This document shows positions 1 through 8,872 of a DNA stretch of 64,000 nucleotides, one piece after another. The notes under the pieces were generated by a model that had not been told where the DNA came from, ran no database searches, and saw only the letters and a list, made by a program, of their open reading frames with translations. The DNA comes from Corynebacterium jeikeium (GTDB lineage: Bacteria > Actinomycetota > Actinomycetes > Mycobacteriales > Mycobacteriaceae). The stretch covers positions 1,550,001 through 1,614,000 of the forward strand of contig NZ_CP063195.1 in the NCBI RefSeq assembly GCF_028609885.1, in the 5' to 3' direction. How positions within the stretch are numbered: the stretch's first letter is position 1; each line of letters opens with the position of its first letter. The translations under genes were made by a program, and so were the position numbers.

Positions 1-209
1 GGGGCATTGCCGAGCATATGATCCGCCACCGCGGAACTCTGGTGACAAAGGTGGAGCTGCTGCAGGCGGTGTGGGGGCAGGCCTACAAAAAGGAGACGAA
101 CTACCTGCGGGTCTATGTCTCTCAGCTGAGGTCGAAGCTGGAGGTTGATCCGAGTAACCCACAGTACTTCACGACCGAGACGGGCATCGGCTACCGCCTG
201 ATACTGTGA
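1..209 (+). CDS. kdpE: KdpE-type response regulator, C-terminal DNA-binding part (5' end outside window)
   Basis: The reading frame is already open at base 3 and ends in TGA at 207-209, so only the last ~68 residues are visible. They form an OmpR/PhoB-type winged helix: a recognition-helix region (NYLRVYVSQLRSKLE) followed by the wing ending ETGIGYRL. This pattern is closest to the KdpE C-terminus. KdpE is the cytoplasmic response regulator that activates the high-affinity potassium ATPase genes kdpFABC with the sensor KdpD. The receiver domain and any kdp genes lie upstream of the window, so the assignment rests on this domain alone. Another OmpR-family regulator is possible. Confidence 0.75.
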   Translation, partial: GIAEHMIRHRGTLVTKVELLQAVWGQAYKKETNYLRVYVSQLRSKLEVDPSNPQYFTTETGIGYRLIL

Positions 210-358
210 CGGGGTGCCGCCAGCGCCGGCGAAGGGGCAACCAACACCGCGAATGAGTTCACCTGACGGCCATGTTGCCGTAAACCTAGCGCAAAAAAGA
301 GGTGGAAACATGTGTCTGGTTTTATTCATAATTCGCACATAGATAGGCGCGGCTCTTC

Positions 359-2875
359 ATGCAGCTCAACAACTTCAAAAACTCGGTCTCCCAGCGTGCA
401 CAGCGTGCTCGGCGCTCCCAACGCAAGGTCGCAGGGATTTCCCTGGCTCTAGCGGTGATTCCCTTCGCCGCGGTTCCCGCAGCGCACGCAACCGCAGGCT
501 CCGAGACCGTGGTCGGATCCACCCTGGGATCTTCCAGCTTCGGCTCCTCGGCTGGGTCTTCTGTGACGGGTTCTTCCCTGTCTGGGTCTAAGGGTCCTGC
601 TGGTTCCACCGGCTCCTCGCAGCCGGGCACCCCAGAGGCTCCGGGCGCGCAGTCCACATTTGAACGCACTGCGACCTACCCGGTGTACGAAAACCGTCCC
701 GAGGGCGAGGATAAGTCCGCGGCGACCGTGGCGGAGATCTCCACGATCTCCAAGGACGGCAAGACGCTGATCCACACGGACGCCCTGGCGCAGCGCATCG
801 GCTTCATCGACATCAGCAACCCGAACGCTCCGAAGGGCCTGGGCACCCTGGATCTGAAGGCACAGGGGCACGCCAAGGACGAGCCGACCTCCGTAGCTGT
901 GTACGGCGACTACCTGCTGGTGGTTATCGACGAGACGGGAGGCGACTTCGCCAACCCGAAGGGCCGCGTGGACATCGTGCGGGTCTCCGACCGCACCCGC
1001 GTTTCCTCCATCGACTTGCAGGGGCAGCCGGATTCCATCGCCATCTCCCCCGCTGGCGCGCCGGGCAAGCCCAAGGCCGCCATCGCCATGGAGAACCAGC
1101 GCAACGAGGAACACAACGACGGCAACCTGCCGCAGCTGCCCACCGGCTTTGTGCAGACCATCGACCTGTCCGGGGATGCCAAGGATTGGAAGGCCACCCC
1201 GATCCGCTTCGAGGACGAAAATGGCAAGCTGCTGGACGAAGTAAAGAAGGCCGGGCTGGATACCCCCGAGGACCTGGAGCCGGAGTACGTCAGCATCAAC
1301 AGCAAGAACCAGCTGGCCGTCACCCTGCAGGAGAACAACGGCGTAGCCATCATCGACCTGCAGACCAACCGCATCACCAACGTGTTCAGTGCAGGCAGTA
1401 CTGAGGTCAAGGGCGTCGACACTCAGTCCGATAAGCTCATCAACCCCACCGATACTCTGCCCGCCACCCCGCGCGAGCCGGACGCCATCGCATGGATCGA
1501 CGATAACCACGTAGCCACCGCCAACGAGGGCGATTGGAAGGGCGGAACCCGCGGCTGGACCGTCTTCGATACCAGCGGCAAGATCATCTGGGATGCCGGC
1601 AACTCCGTGGAGAACCTGGCCATCCGCCACGGCCTGCACAACAACAAGCGCGCCAAGAAGAAGGGCGTGGAGATCGAGGGCATCGCCACCGCCAAGATGA
1701 ATGGCACCAACTACGCCTTCGTCGGCTCCGAGCGCTCCAACTTCGTGGCCGTGTACAACGTCAACGATCCGGCGAACCCTCAGTTCGTGCAGATGCTGTT
1801 CACCACCAACGGCCCGGAGGGAATCCTGCCGATCCCGGAGCGCAACATGCTAGCCGTTTCCAGTGAGGTCGACGAGCCGGACAACGCCGTGCGTAGCGCG
1901 GTGACGCTATATCGTCTGGGTGGCCAGGAATCCCAGCCCTCCATTGTTTCCGCCGACGAGGGCGATGCACCGATCGGCTGGGGTGCGCTGGGTGCTCTTA
2001 CTGCCGACCCGAAGGACGCCAACCGCCTGTACGCGGCCTCCGACTCCGCGTACGCCAACGGTTGGGTTTACACGATCGATGCCTCCAAGCAGCCCGCCGT
2101 AATAACCGAACGCCGCGCCGTGAAGCGCGACGGTGCCCCGGCTGAGGATCTGGACATCGAGGGCATTTCCGTTGCCGCCGACGGTGGCTTCTGGATTGCC
2201 TCCGAGGGCAAGAAGGGCAAGGATAACCGTCTCTTCCACACCGATAAGGACCTCAATATCACCTCCACGGTCGAACTCCCTGCCGACGTTGCTGAGCACA
2301 TCGGCAAGTGGGGGCTAGAGGGCGTCAGTTCCACAAAGGACGAAAACGGCGTGGAACAGCTCTTCGTCGCCGTGCAGCGGCCGCTGTGGAAGGACCCGGA
2401 GGCAAAGAAGCTCGAGGCGCTGGAAGGTGAGAACACCACGCGCATCGGCAAGTACAACACGAAGACCAAGCAGTGGCAGTGGTTTGGCTACGAACTGGAG
2501 AAGCCAGCCGGCAAAGGCGACTGGATGGGCCTGTCGGAGATCACCGCATTGGATGATAAGCACCTGCTGGTAGTTGAGCGGGACAAGCTGAACGGCCCGG
2601 ACGCGAAGGTCAAACGTGTGATGAAGGTGACTTTGCCCGAGGGCGGCGCTGAGGGTGAAGCCACTGGCGCGAATGGTGGCGAGCTGCCGATGGTCAAGAA
2701 GGAGCTGGCCGTGGACGTGCTGCCGAAGCTGCGTGCCACCAATGGCTGGACGCAGGAGAAACTGGAAGGCTTCACCATCGCGGCGGATGGCCAGATGTAC
2801 GCGGTGACGGATAATGACGCGCTGGAGGATGCGACCGGCGAGACCGTCTTCCTGCGCCTGGGCAAGGTGAGGTAG
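359..2875 (+). CDS. Secreted esterase-like phytase-family protein
   Basis: This 838-residue protein has a long Sec signal: a basic stretch (residues ~13-22), a hydrophobic core and a probable AHA cleavage site near residue 45. A Gly/Ser-rich linker follows (~46-95). The middle region (~105-520) has repeated propeller-like strands (TSVAVYGDYLLVV, GQPDSIAISP, EGIATAKMNG), as in choice-of-anchor I proteins. The C-terminal third carries the esterase-like phytase pattern DLDIEGISVAADGGFWIASEG. It probably acts outside the cell or on the wall, on phosphoester or ester substrates that cannot be read from sequence. The ATG at 359 lacks a good ribosome site, but the signal peptide fits this start. A weak hairpin (2876-2894) follows the stop. 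Confidence 0.8.
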   Translation: MQLNNFKNSVSQRAQRARRSQRKVAGISLALAVIPFAAVPAAHATAGSETVVGSTLGSSSFGSSAGSSVTGSSLSGSKGPAGSTGSSQPGTPEAPGAQSTFERTATYPVYENRPEGEDKSAATVAEISTISKDGKTLIHTDALAQRIGFIDISNPNAPKGLGTLDLKAQGHAKDEPTSVAVYGDYLLVVIDETGGDFANPKGRVDIVRVSDRTRVSSIDLQGQPDSIAISPAGAPGKPKAAIAMENQRNEEHNDGNLPQLPTGFVQTIDLSGDAKDWKATPIRFEDENGKLLDEVKKAGLDTPEDLEPEYVSINSKNQLAVTLQENNGVAIIDLQTNRITNVFSAGSTEVKGVDTQSDKLINPTDTLPATPREPDAIAWIDDNHVATANEGDWKGGTRGWTVFDTSGKIIWDAGNSVENLAIRHGLHNNKRAKKKGVEIEGIATAKMNGTNYAFVGSERSNFVAVYNVNDPANPQFVQMLFTTNGPEGILPIPERNMLAVSSEVDEPDNAVRSAVTLYRLGGQESQPSIVSADEGDAPIGWGALGALTADPKDANRLYAASDSAYANGWVYTIDASKQPAVITERRAVKRDGAPAEDLDIEGISVAADGGFWIASEGKKGKDNRLFHTDKDLNITSTVELPADVAEHIGKWGLEGVSSTKDENGVEQLFVAVQRPLWKDPEAKKLEALEGENTTRIGKYNTKTKQWQWFGYELEKPAGKGDWMGLSEITALDDKHLLVVERDKLNGPDAKVKRVMKVTLPEGGAEGEATGANGGELPMVKKELAVDVLPKLRATNGWTQEKLEGFTIAADGQMYAVTDNDALEDATGETVFLRLGKVR

Positions 2876-3052
2876 GCAGGCAAATCCCGCCTGCTATTCC
2901 AGGCGAATGTCCCAAATCTTCGAGTTATTAAAAGTAGCGGGTGTGCAGCTAATTATTGCAACGCGCTGACCTGCAGAAACAGAATAGTTATATTCTAAGA
3001 CCTGGAATTTGGGACATTCCCCCTCCCCCCCCGGGCAGAGCTCTGGCAGGCC

Positions 3053-3214
3053 CCAGGGGGAACCCGGCTCTTCAGCAATTGGGTTGACGGTGTCGTTCGT
3101 GCCGATGACCAGCACCGCGTCGATGTCCCCGAAGTCGTCATCGACCTCGTCGAGTTCAAGGACAATGCCATAAGGCACCTTGGCCTCGGCACTGTGGAGG
3201 TGCCAATGAAAGCC
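3053..3214 (-). pseudogene. Remnant of pntB (NAD(P) transhydrogenase beta subunit)
   Basis: Read on the minus strand, about 54 codons match the conserved C-terminal NADP-binding region of Pnt[21 protein letters not shown] and then [12 protein letters not shown], followed by a degraded version of the usual PGSPIAGMPVLEVW. Intact PntB is roughly 460 residues. No start, membrane segments or remaining C-terminus are present, and no pntA is nearby. The flanking codons in the same open frame (2894-3052) do not resemble PntB. This is best read as the residue of a deleted transhydrogenase locus. The following plus-strand gene begins in or just after this fragment. Confidence 0.7.
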
Positions 3215-3274
3215 ATTCAGAGTTTCCGAAGCAAAGCCATGCGGAGCTTCCAAAACTTGCGTACTCTCACTGCC

Positions 3275-4102
3275 ATGTTTGGACTATTCGGTAAAAAGAA
3301 GAACAACACCACCGCAGCACAACAAGAAACCCAGCAAGCAGCAGATCAGCAAGCAGCCGCTCAGCACGGCAGCTTGAGCTTTCAGCTCGGCAGCGAAGGC
3401 TACGGCACCTTAACCGCCCCGAATGGAGAGCTGGTCTACGGCATCATCTCCCCCACCCCAAAGGATGTGGAGAACTACTCCTATGCCGACCAGATCCTGC
3501 CGGGAGTCTACCGCTTCCTCGCCACCGTAGATTCCGGCTTCAAACCCCTTTCCGACGCTGATCTGCCGGAGGGCTTCAACGTGGATCAGCCGGTTCTCGG
3601 CGACGCGAACTTCCCGGGCACAGACCAGCCCGCAACCAACTACACCTTTTGGGCAGTCGCTTCCGGAGCCACAGAGCGTAAGTCCCTCGAAACGCTGAAG
3701 ATTGCACGCGCTGGCGATGTCTTCTTCCAGGTTAAGTCTGACTTTCCATTCGGCGCGACGCTCGCGCTAATGTTCGATCGCTTCCTGCAGATCACCAGGA
3801 TTCCTGACCACGGCCACGGCCACGTGGTTTCCATGCCCGGTGGCAGCACGGTTCTGGTTCACCCAGTGGTGCCGAACCAGCCGGCGGACAACATCATGCA
3901 GCAGATGGCTCAGACCCGCCACGAGCTGCGCCAGCACCCGGTGAACGTCTCTCCCCTGATGTTCTGGGTGCACGATAACCACTGGGATGTTCTCACCGCC
4001 AAGGACGGCGTATCCCTCTTCCTGCCGGAGAGCTTCCCCGTGCAGCGCAATGCCGACGGCGCGCCGCTCATGTCCGACGGCAACGCGGGCACCCGCGCTT
4101 AG
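3275..4102 (+). CDS. Conserved-looking hypothetical protein
   Basis: I do not recognise the family. From the ATG at 3275 the product is 275 residues, beginning [10 protein letters not shown] and followed by a Gln/Ala-rich stretch (~12-32), then a globular region with no signal peptide or membrane segment. Upstream in-frame starts exist (GTG 3194, ATG 3206, ATG 3239), but the first two lie inside the pntB remnant, so I prefer 3275. No start has a clear ribosome site. A His-rich motif ([14 protein letters not shown]) sits near residue 200. It is probably cytoplasmic. The next gene downstream is the inserted IS element, so context gives no clue to function. Confidence 0.55.
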   Translation: MFGLFGKKKNNTTAAQQETQQAADQQAAAQHGSLSFQLGSEGYGTLTAPNGELVYGIISPTPKDVENYSYADQILPGVYRFLATVDSGFKPLSDADLPEGFNVDQPVLGDANFPGTDQPATNYTFWAVASGATERKSLETLKIARAGDVFFQVKSDFPFGATLALMFDRFLQITRIPDHGHGHVVSMPGGSTVLVHPVVPNQPADNIMQQMAQTRHELRQHPVNVSPLMFWVHDNHWDVLTAKDGVSLFLPESFPVQRNADGAPLMSDGNAGTRA

Positions 4103-4251
4103 CTCTCGCGCATTTCTTCCGGCGCATATCCACGTCGTATCTGGTGCTAAACCACGCGAACCGCTTCGAGATGTGCGCGAGCTCCGCCAGTTCGCCAGCT
4201 TCCGGGTCGGCTCGGAGCACTACATTCGAGGACAGCAGCCACCTACGATAG

Positions 4252-4275
4252 GGGTTAATAGACAAAAAGTGTGTC
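4252..4275 (+). repeat. IS left terminal inverted repeat
   Basis: This 24-bp end begins GGGTTAATAGAC and ends GTGTGTC. It pairs with 5608-5631 except at three positions. The target duplication copy lies just outside, at 4244-4251. Confidence 0.9.
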
Positions 4276-4403
4276 CGCATCCCAGCATAACCGCAGCACA
4301 CACCCCACAAATCACCGCATAATAGCTCCCCGAAAGCTATTCCCCACACCATCCCACACCTCCGGCCACATCTGTGCTAAACGCACACCGGTTGGATTAA
4401 AGG

Positions 4404-5588
4404 ATGACCACCAACCGACCCAGCTGCCCACTATGCAGCAACAACACAAAGAAAAACGGCACCACCAGCAAAGGAACAACCCGCTGGCGCTGCACCAAAT
4501 GCGGACACTCCTTTACCCGCAGCACCCAAACACACAACAAAAACGCCGCTACCATGACCTGGTTCATCCAATGGATCACCGGCACCCAACCACTGACACA
4601 GATTGCAGTTACACAAAACGTCTCAGCAAAAACACTGCAACGCCGCTTCCACTGGTGCTGGTGGATCATCCCCACACCCACCATCGATACTTTCCGTATC
4701 TACGACCAGATCTTCCTGGACGCGACCTACCTAAGGTCCGGCTGCCTCCTTATCGCTGCCAGCAAAACCCACGTCATCAACTGGACCTGGGCCAGACAAG
4801 AAACCACCGCCGCCTACACCGAACTACTACGCCCCATTGCCGCACCACTTGTCGCAGTGACAGACGGCGGACAAGGCGCCCAATCAGCCATCCACCACTG
4901 CTGGCCGACAACACGCATCCAACGCTGCCTCGTCCACGCCCAACGAACAGTCCGCCGCCATACCACCAGCAATCCCCGCACCGACGCAGGCAAAACCATC
5001 TACCGCCTAGCCCTGAAACTCACTCGCATCACAGACCTTGACCACGCAGCCGAATGGGTCACCCACCTGCACGAATTCAACCACACCTACCAGGTGTGGA
5101 TGAACGAGAAAACCACCATCCGCGACCCTGCCACCGGTGCCTACAGCAGGGTCTACACCCACCAACGCGTCCGAGCGGCCTATCAGTCATTACTATCCCT
5201 ACACCGCAGGGACCTGTTGTTTACCTACCTGCAACCACCACCAACAACCATCAATCCTGACGGACTAGCAGCGACAACAAACAGTCTCGAAGGCGGCATC
5301 AACGCCCCAATAAAAGAACTGGCCCGCAGACACCGCGGATTATCACTACCGCATCAACGCACAGTGATGGATTGGTGGCTGTACCTACATACAGAAGTCC
5401 CTGACGATCCGGTCAAGATCGCCAGGGACCAGCGATGGGGTCAAGACGCACTTTCCACAGCAACAAACTTGATCACCCACGACACCACAGCCACTACCAA
5501 TGACATCGGTGCACCAGCAGAATACGACACCGCCATCGACACCAGCTACCAACACAACCTCGGCATCCAAAAAGGCTGGGTCAAATAA
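4404..5588 (+). CDS. IS1249-type transposase (IS256 family, DDE)
   Basis: The 394-residue protein catalyses transposition of the surrounding element. The N-terminus has a four-cysteine zinc-ribbon-like module (CPLC near residue 8, CTKC near 35), then a helix-turn-helix region (LTQIAVTQNVSAKTLQRRF). Candidate catalytic acidic residues are the Asp in DQIFLDATYLRSG (~105), the Asp in VAVTDGGQGAQ (~152) and the Glu in TNSLEGGINAPIKE (~295). The gene is full length with no frameshift. Its codons look AT-richer and more ACC/CAC-biased than its neighbours, consistent with horizontal origin. The start at 4404 sits about 150 bp inside the left end. Confidence 0.92.
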   Translation: MTTNRPSCPLCSNNTKKNGTTSKGTTRWRCTKCGHSFTRSTQTHNKNAATMTWFIQWITGTQPLTQIAVTQNVSAKTLQRRFHWCWWIIPTPTIDTFRIYDQIFLDATYLRSGCLLIAASKTHVINWTWARQETTAAYTELLRPIAAPLVAVTDGGQGAQSAIHHCWPTTRIQRCLVHAQRTVRRHTTSNPRTDAGKTIYRLALKLTRITDLDHAAEWVTHLHEFNHTYQVWMNEKTTIRDPATGAYSRVYTHQRVRAAYQSLLSLHRRDLLFTYLQPPPTTINPDGLAATTNSLEGGINAPIKELARRHRGLSLPHQRTVMDWWLYLHTEVPDDPVKIARDQRWGQDALSTATNLITHDTTATTNDIGAPAEYDTAIDTSYQHNLGIQKGWVK

Positions 5589-5607
5589 CCACGACACACC
5601 CGGGAAA

Positions 5608-5631
5608 GACACACATTTTGTCCTTTAACCC
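5608..5631 (-). repeat. IS right terminal inverted repeat
   Basis: Read on the minus strand this end begins GGGTTAAAGGAC and ends GTGTGTC. It matches the left end at 21 of 24 positions. The second TACGATAG target copy follows at 5632-5639. Confidence 0.9.
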
Positions 5632-5702
5632 TACGATAGCGAAAACCTCCGACCAGCTTCTGAGAAGTGAAACTGACCGGAGGTCATCGTATTCATTATT
5701 TG

Positions 5703-5775
5703 TACCCCGTACGGGATTTGAACCCGTGTTACCGGCGTGAGAGGCCGGCGTCCTAGGCCGCTAGACGAACGGGGC
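5703..5775 (-). tRNA. tRNA-Glu (CUC)
   Basis: On the minus strand the 73-nt sequence folds into a cloverleaf: acceptor GCCCCGT with ACGGGGT, a T-arm with GGTTCAAATCC, and an anticodon stem CCGGC/GCCGG enclosing CTCTCAC, giving anticodon CUC. CCA is not encoded. It lies one base after tRNA-Gln on the same strand, so the two are almost certainly co-transcribed. Glu-tRNA is the product of the neighbouring gltX. Confidence 0.93.
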
Positions 5776-5776
5776 G

Positions 5777-5848
5777 CTGGCCTACCAGGACTCGAACCTA
5801 GAATGACGGTACCAGAAACCGTAGTGTTGCCAATTACACCATAGGCCA
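5777..5848 (-). tRNA. tRNA-Gln (CUG)
   Basis: The 72-nt minus-strand sequence folds as a tRNA: acceptor TGGCCTA with TAGGCCA, T-arm GGTTCGAGTCC, and anticodon stem ACGGT/ACCGT enclosing TTCTGGT, giving anticodon CUG. CCA is not encoded. With gatA, gatB and gatC in this window and no glutaminyl-tRNA synthetase seen, it is probably first charged with glutamate by GltX and then amidated. Confidence 0.93.
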
Positions 5849-5930
5849 TCGTTCGTCGAACAAAACCCGCAAGTGACACTCCCCAGATAACCAGGTCGTT
5901 GAACACTGCGAACCTCGCTCGCAACGAGGA

Positions 5931-5958
5931 ATACTATAACCAGAACAGTGAATTACAA
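5931..5958 (-). promoter_or_regulatory. Promoter of the tRNA-Gln / tRNA-Glu operon
   Basis: On the minus strand TTGTAA (5953-5958) and TAGTAT (5931-5936) are separated by 16 bp. Transcription would start near 5924, about 75 nt before tRNA-Gln. This is inferred from sequence only. The rest of 5849-6069 shows nothing else I can name. Confidence 0.6.
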
Positions 5959-6069
5959 GCAAATCAGCTGGTAAACGCACATTTTCCGGCCATAGTAAGC
6001 TCGCTGCGCCGCTCCCTCACTGCCAGGACGGCACTCGCAAGCGCACCTACCGCTGCGCCCCTTCTGCAC

Positions 6070-7572
6070 CTACTGCTGCGCAGGCGCGAACGGAGTCTGC
6101 TCGCGGGCAGCCCGCAGGCGCGCCAGCGTGGACTCCTTGCCCAGCAGCTCCATGGACTCGAACAGCGGCGGGGACACAGCCGCGCCGCTGATGGCCACGC
6201 GCAGGGCACCGTAGGCCTTGCGCGGCTTCAGCTCCATCTCCTCGATCAGCTTCGACTGCAGCGCACTCTCGATGACGTCAGTCTTGAACTCCCCGTCCGC
6301 GATGGCCTCCAACTGCGCGATGGCAACCTCGAGAACCTCCACCGCGTCCTCCTTCAGGTTCTTCTTGGCAGCCTTCTCATCCAGGGACAAGTCGGCGTCA
6401 GAAGTAATGAGGAAGCGCAGCAGACCGTCAGCGTCCGAGAGCGTCTTGATGCGCGTCTGCACCAGCTCCGCGGCGAAGGTGAACTTGTCCGCGGGATAGT
6501 CCGCCGGGAAGTCCTTGTACTCCTCCAGGTAGGCGCGCAGGCGCTCGGTGAAGTCGCCCAGCTCGAGCAGGCGGATGTGGTCGGCGTTGATGGCCTCCAG
6601 CTTCTTCTGGTCGAAGCGCGCCGGGTTCGGCTTCACGTCCGCCACATCGAAGTTGTCAATGAGCTGCTGCATCGTGAAGATATCCTCGTCCGCGGACAGC
6701 GACCAGCCCAGCAGCGACAGGTAGTTCAGCATGCCCTCGGGGATGATGCCGTTGTCGCGGTGGTTAAACAGGTTGGATTCCGGGTCGCGCTTGGAGAGCT
6801 TCTTGTTGCCCTCGCCCATCACGAACGGTAGGTGGCCGAATGTAGGTACCTGTTTAGCGACGCCCACCCGTACCAGCGCCTCGTAGAGTGCTATCTGTCG
6901 CGGTGTGGATGGCAGCAGATCTTCGCCTCGCAGGACGTGCGTGATCTCCATCAACGCGTCGTCCACCGGGTTAACGAGGGTGTACAGCGGCCGACCGTTA
7001 GAGCGAGCGACTACGAAGTCCGGGACGGTCTTGCCGTCCACGCTCATGTCGCCACGGACGAGGTCGTGCCACTCGTAGATGCGGTTGTCGGGCATGCGCA
7101 GGCGCCAGACCGGCTCGCGGCCTTCCGCCTTGAACTGCGCGATCTGCTCTTCAGTGAGGTCGCGGTCGTAGTTGTCGTACCCCAACTGCGGGTCGCGGCC
7201 TGCAGCCTTGTGGCGAGCCTGGACTTCCTCATTGGTGGAATACGCCGGGTAGACGTCGCCGGATTCCTTCAGCTTCTCCAAAACGTCTGCGTAGATGTCC
7301 ATACGCTGCGACTGGCGGTAGGGCTCGTGGGGGCCGCCTACCTCAATGCCTTCATCCCAGCCGAGATTCAGCCACTTCAGGGAATCGATGATGGCCTGGT
7401 AGGACTCTTCAGAGTCTCGTTTCGCATCGGTATCTTCGATACGGAAGACGAGCTTGCCGCCGGTATGGCGAGCATAAGCCCAGTTGAACAGTGCCGTACG
7501 CACCATGCCGACGTGCGGGGTGCCGGTGGGCGACGGGCAGAATCGAACGCGAACTTCGCTAACTTCACTCAT
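6070..7572 (-). CDS. gltX: Glutamyl-tRNA synthetase, probably non-discriminating
   Basis: This 500-residue class I aminoacyl-tRNA synthetase attaches glutamate to tRNA. The HIGH-like motif is [10 protein letters not shown] (residues 13-22) and the KMSKS-like motif is KKLSKR (257-262). Length is normal for bacterial GluRS. Because GatCAB is encoded in the same window and tRNA-Gln lies just downstream, the enzyme probably also makes Glu-tRNA-Gln for amidation; this is inference from family biology. The ATG at 7572 has a TACAGT -10 box (7581-7586) 8 nt upstream and no ribosome site, so the mRNA may be leaderless. Confidence 0.97.
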   Translation of the reverse strand: MSEVSEVRVRFCPSPTGTPHVGMVRTALFNWAYARHTGGKLVFRIEDTDAKRDSEESYQAIIDSLKWLNLGWDEGIEVGGPHEPYRQSQRMDIYADVLEKLKESGDVYPAYSTNEEVQARHKAAGRDPQLGYDNYDRDLTEEQIAQFKAEGREPVWRLRMPDNRIYEWHDLVRGDMSVDGKTVPDFVVARSNGRPLYTLVNPVDDALMEITHVLRGEDLLPSTPRQIALYEALVRVGVAKQVPTFGHLPFVMGEGNKKLSKRDPESNLFNHRDNGIIPEGMLNYLSLLGWSLSADEDIFTMQQLIDNFDVADVKPNPARFDQKKLEAINADHIRLLELGDFTERLRAYLEEYKDFPADYPADKFTFAAELVQTRIKTLSDADGLLRFLITSDADLSLDEKAAKKNLKEDAVEVLEVAIAQLEAIADGEFKTDVIESALQSKLIEEMELKPRKAYGALRVAISGAAVSPPLFESMELLGKESTLARLRAAREQTPFAPAQQ

Positions 7573-7630
7573 GGTATTTAACTGTACCTTTTCGGCTTCC
7601 AGCCTTCGCGCTTGCTCTGTATCGTCTCAG

Positions 7631-7670
7631 TGCCGTCACTGTGCCGTCACTGTGCCGGCTCTGTGCCGGC
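7631..7670. repeat. 11-bp tandem repeat between gltX and esterase genes
   Basis: TGCCGTCACTG occurs twice in tandem (7631-7641, 7642-7652). A variant TGCCGGCTCTG (7653-7663) and a partial copy follow. The array lies between the gltX start and the terminator of the upstream esterase. No function is evident. Confidence 0.7.
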
Positions 7671-7700
7671 AAAGCAAAACCCCCGCGCAATGGCGGGGGT
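7671..7700 (-). terminator. Rho-independent terminator of the first esterase gene
   Basis: On the minus strand a 7-bp GC stem (7680-7686 with 7693-7699) is followed by TTTTGCTTT. It sits 13 nt after the stop codon at 7713. Confidence 0.85.
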
Positions 7701-7712
7701 GCAGGTCACCGT

Positions 7713-8801
7713 CTAGGCATGACGTTGGCGCGACAGGAAGTGCCACGCAGCCTGCGGAGCGTCCGGGGCGAAGGCGTGCCAATTGTGGCCGCCGAAGTCC
7801 GCCCGCCACAGAACGGTGGAAGCGCGGCAACCGTTGTAGGTGAATCCGCTGGTCAGGGCGTGGGCTGGAGCACCGTGCAGGGTCTGCATGTTGCAGGAAT
7901 TACGGCGTGCTGCGTTGTCGAAAGCAGCGCGGGCGCCGTAGTAGTGCATACCGTGGAGCACTCCGCCACCGTAGTGCAGCAGAGTGTCGTGCACACCGTG
8001 GATCAGCATGGTCGGCACGTTGCGCCCACGGCAGTTGTTCATGGTGGCGTCATAGTAAGCACCAGAAACAGACACGACACCGGCGACCAGATCCGGAGCC
8101 TGGCAAGCCAGGTTCATAGCCATGCCGCCACCATTGGACAGGCCAGCCGCGTACACACGGCGGGTGTCAATGTTGTAGCGCTTGGACAGGGAACGCACCA
8201 TCTCGCGGACGAACGCAACGTCCTCGCCACGGCGAGTCTTGGAGTACGGAGCCCCCTCCCAGGAGCGGTCGATACCCTCTGCGTGGACGATGACAGCCTG
8301 GCGACCAGCCACCGCATTGAGGCGGGAAGTGTTTTTCATGTCCGCCGCAGATTGGCCGCGACCGCCAAACACAAAGAGGATCGGCTTCTTGCGGTTCGCC
8401 GAGTTCACCGGAACGTCAACAATCGCAGTGCGGGTCTTCCCCTTGACGTTAAAGGTCTGGTAGTTGTTCGCCGGACGCGGGCTCAGGGCGCCAGCGATAC
8501 CACTGACACCACCAGAGAGGCTCCCTACCAGGCTATTCGGGGCCGCGCTAGCCTGCGGGGTTGCGGACTCGTTGCCAGCAGCAGTGTCCAGGGCCGGGCC
8601 TGCCAGGGTGCCTGCGCCAATACCGAGGGCTACAGCCAGGGACAGCGTGAGCTTGCGGAAGCGGCCGCCGCGACGGACCGGGCGGGATGCACAGGAAGCG
8701 CCAGAAACTGCGGAATCTACAGAATCAGTGTGAGTAGCCGCGGAAAAAGAGTGGGCGTTCGCGGCTTTCGTGTGAGTAAAACGTGACGAGAATTTTTGCA
8801 C
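7713..8801 (-). CDS. Secreted PHB-depolymerase-family (LpqC-like) esterase, copy 1
   Basis: The 362-residue alpha/beta hydrolase has a long basic N-region, then a signal core (residues ~50-72, LTLSLAVALGIGAGTLAGPA), so it is exported. The nucleophile elbow is GLSNGGG (Ser 222). The conserved WEGAPY motif of the PHB depolymerase / feruloyl esterase family is at ~181-186, and a C-terminal GHNWH supplies the likely catalytic His. The substrate is unknown; corynebacterial relatives act in the envelope. The GTG start at 8801 has TATGTT (8808-8813) 6 nt upstream. The neighbouring gene (8873-9964) is a paralogue on the same strand, so the pair arose by tandem duplication. Confidence 0.85.
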   Translation of the reverse strand: MQKFSSRFTHTKAANAHSFSAATHTDSVDSAVSGASCASRPVRRGGRFRKLTLSLAVALGIGAGTLAGPALDTAAGNESATPQASAAPNSLVGSLSGGVSGIAGALSPRPANNYQTFNVKGKTRTAIVDVPVNSANRKKPILFVFGGRGQSAADMKNTSRLNAVAGRQAVIVHAEGIDRSWEGAPYSKTRRGEDVAFVREMVRSLSKRYNIDTRRVYAAGLSNGGGMAMNLACQAPDLVAGVVSVSGAYYDATMNNCRGRNVPTMLIHGVHDTLLHYGGGVLHGMHYYGARAAFDNAARRNSCNMQTLHGAPAHALTSGFTYNGCRASTVLWRADFGGHNWHAFAPDAPQAAWHFLSRQRHA

Positions 8802-8872
8802 CGCTCAAACATACACCGGTTGGGCTGTTTTTAGGAACTTTCTCTTACAAAATCCTAAAGTTTGCCATAGCT

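Larger units (their letters stand above)
4252..5631 (+). mobile_element. IS1249-like insertion sequence (IS256 family), complete
   Basis: The element is 1,380 bp, close to the length I recall for IS1249 (~1.39 kb). It is bounded by 24-bp imperfect terminal inverted repeats (4252-4275 and 5608-5631; 21 of 24 positions match, outer end GGGTTAA). It is flanked by identical 8-bp target duplications, TACGATAG, at 4244-4251 and 5632-5639. It carries one uninterrupted transposase gene. IS256-family elements make 8-9 bp duplications, so the architecture agrees with the protein. Intact ends, an intact gene and a perfect duplication suggest a fairly recent and potentially active insertion. It lies between the hypothetical gene and the tRNA pair. 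Confidence 0.92.

Noticed and set aside
4271..5041. ORF of 256 codons in the IS element
   Set aside because: It overlaps the transposase in another frame, with Pro/His/Thr-rich composition.
5899..6831. Long plus-strand ORF of 310 codons
   Set aside because: It is antisense to gltX and reads Leu/Arg/Gln-rich nonsense; GC-rich third positions of gltX keep the opposite frame open.
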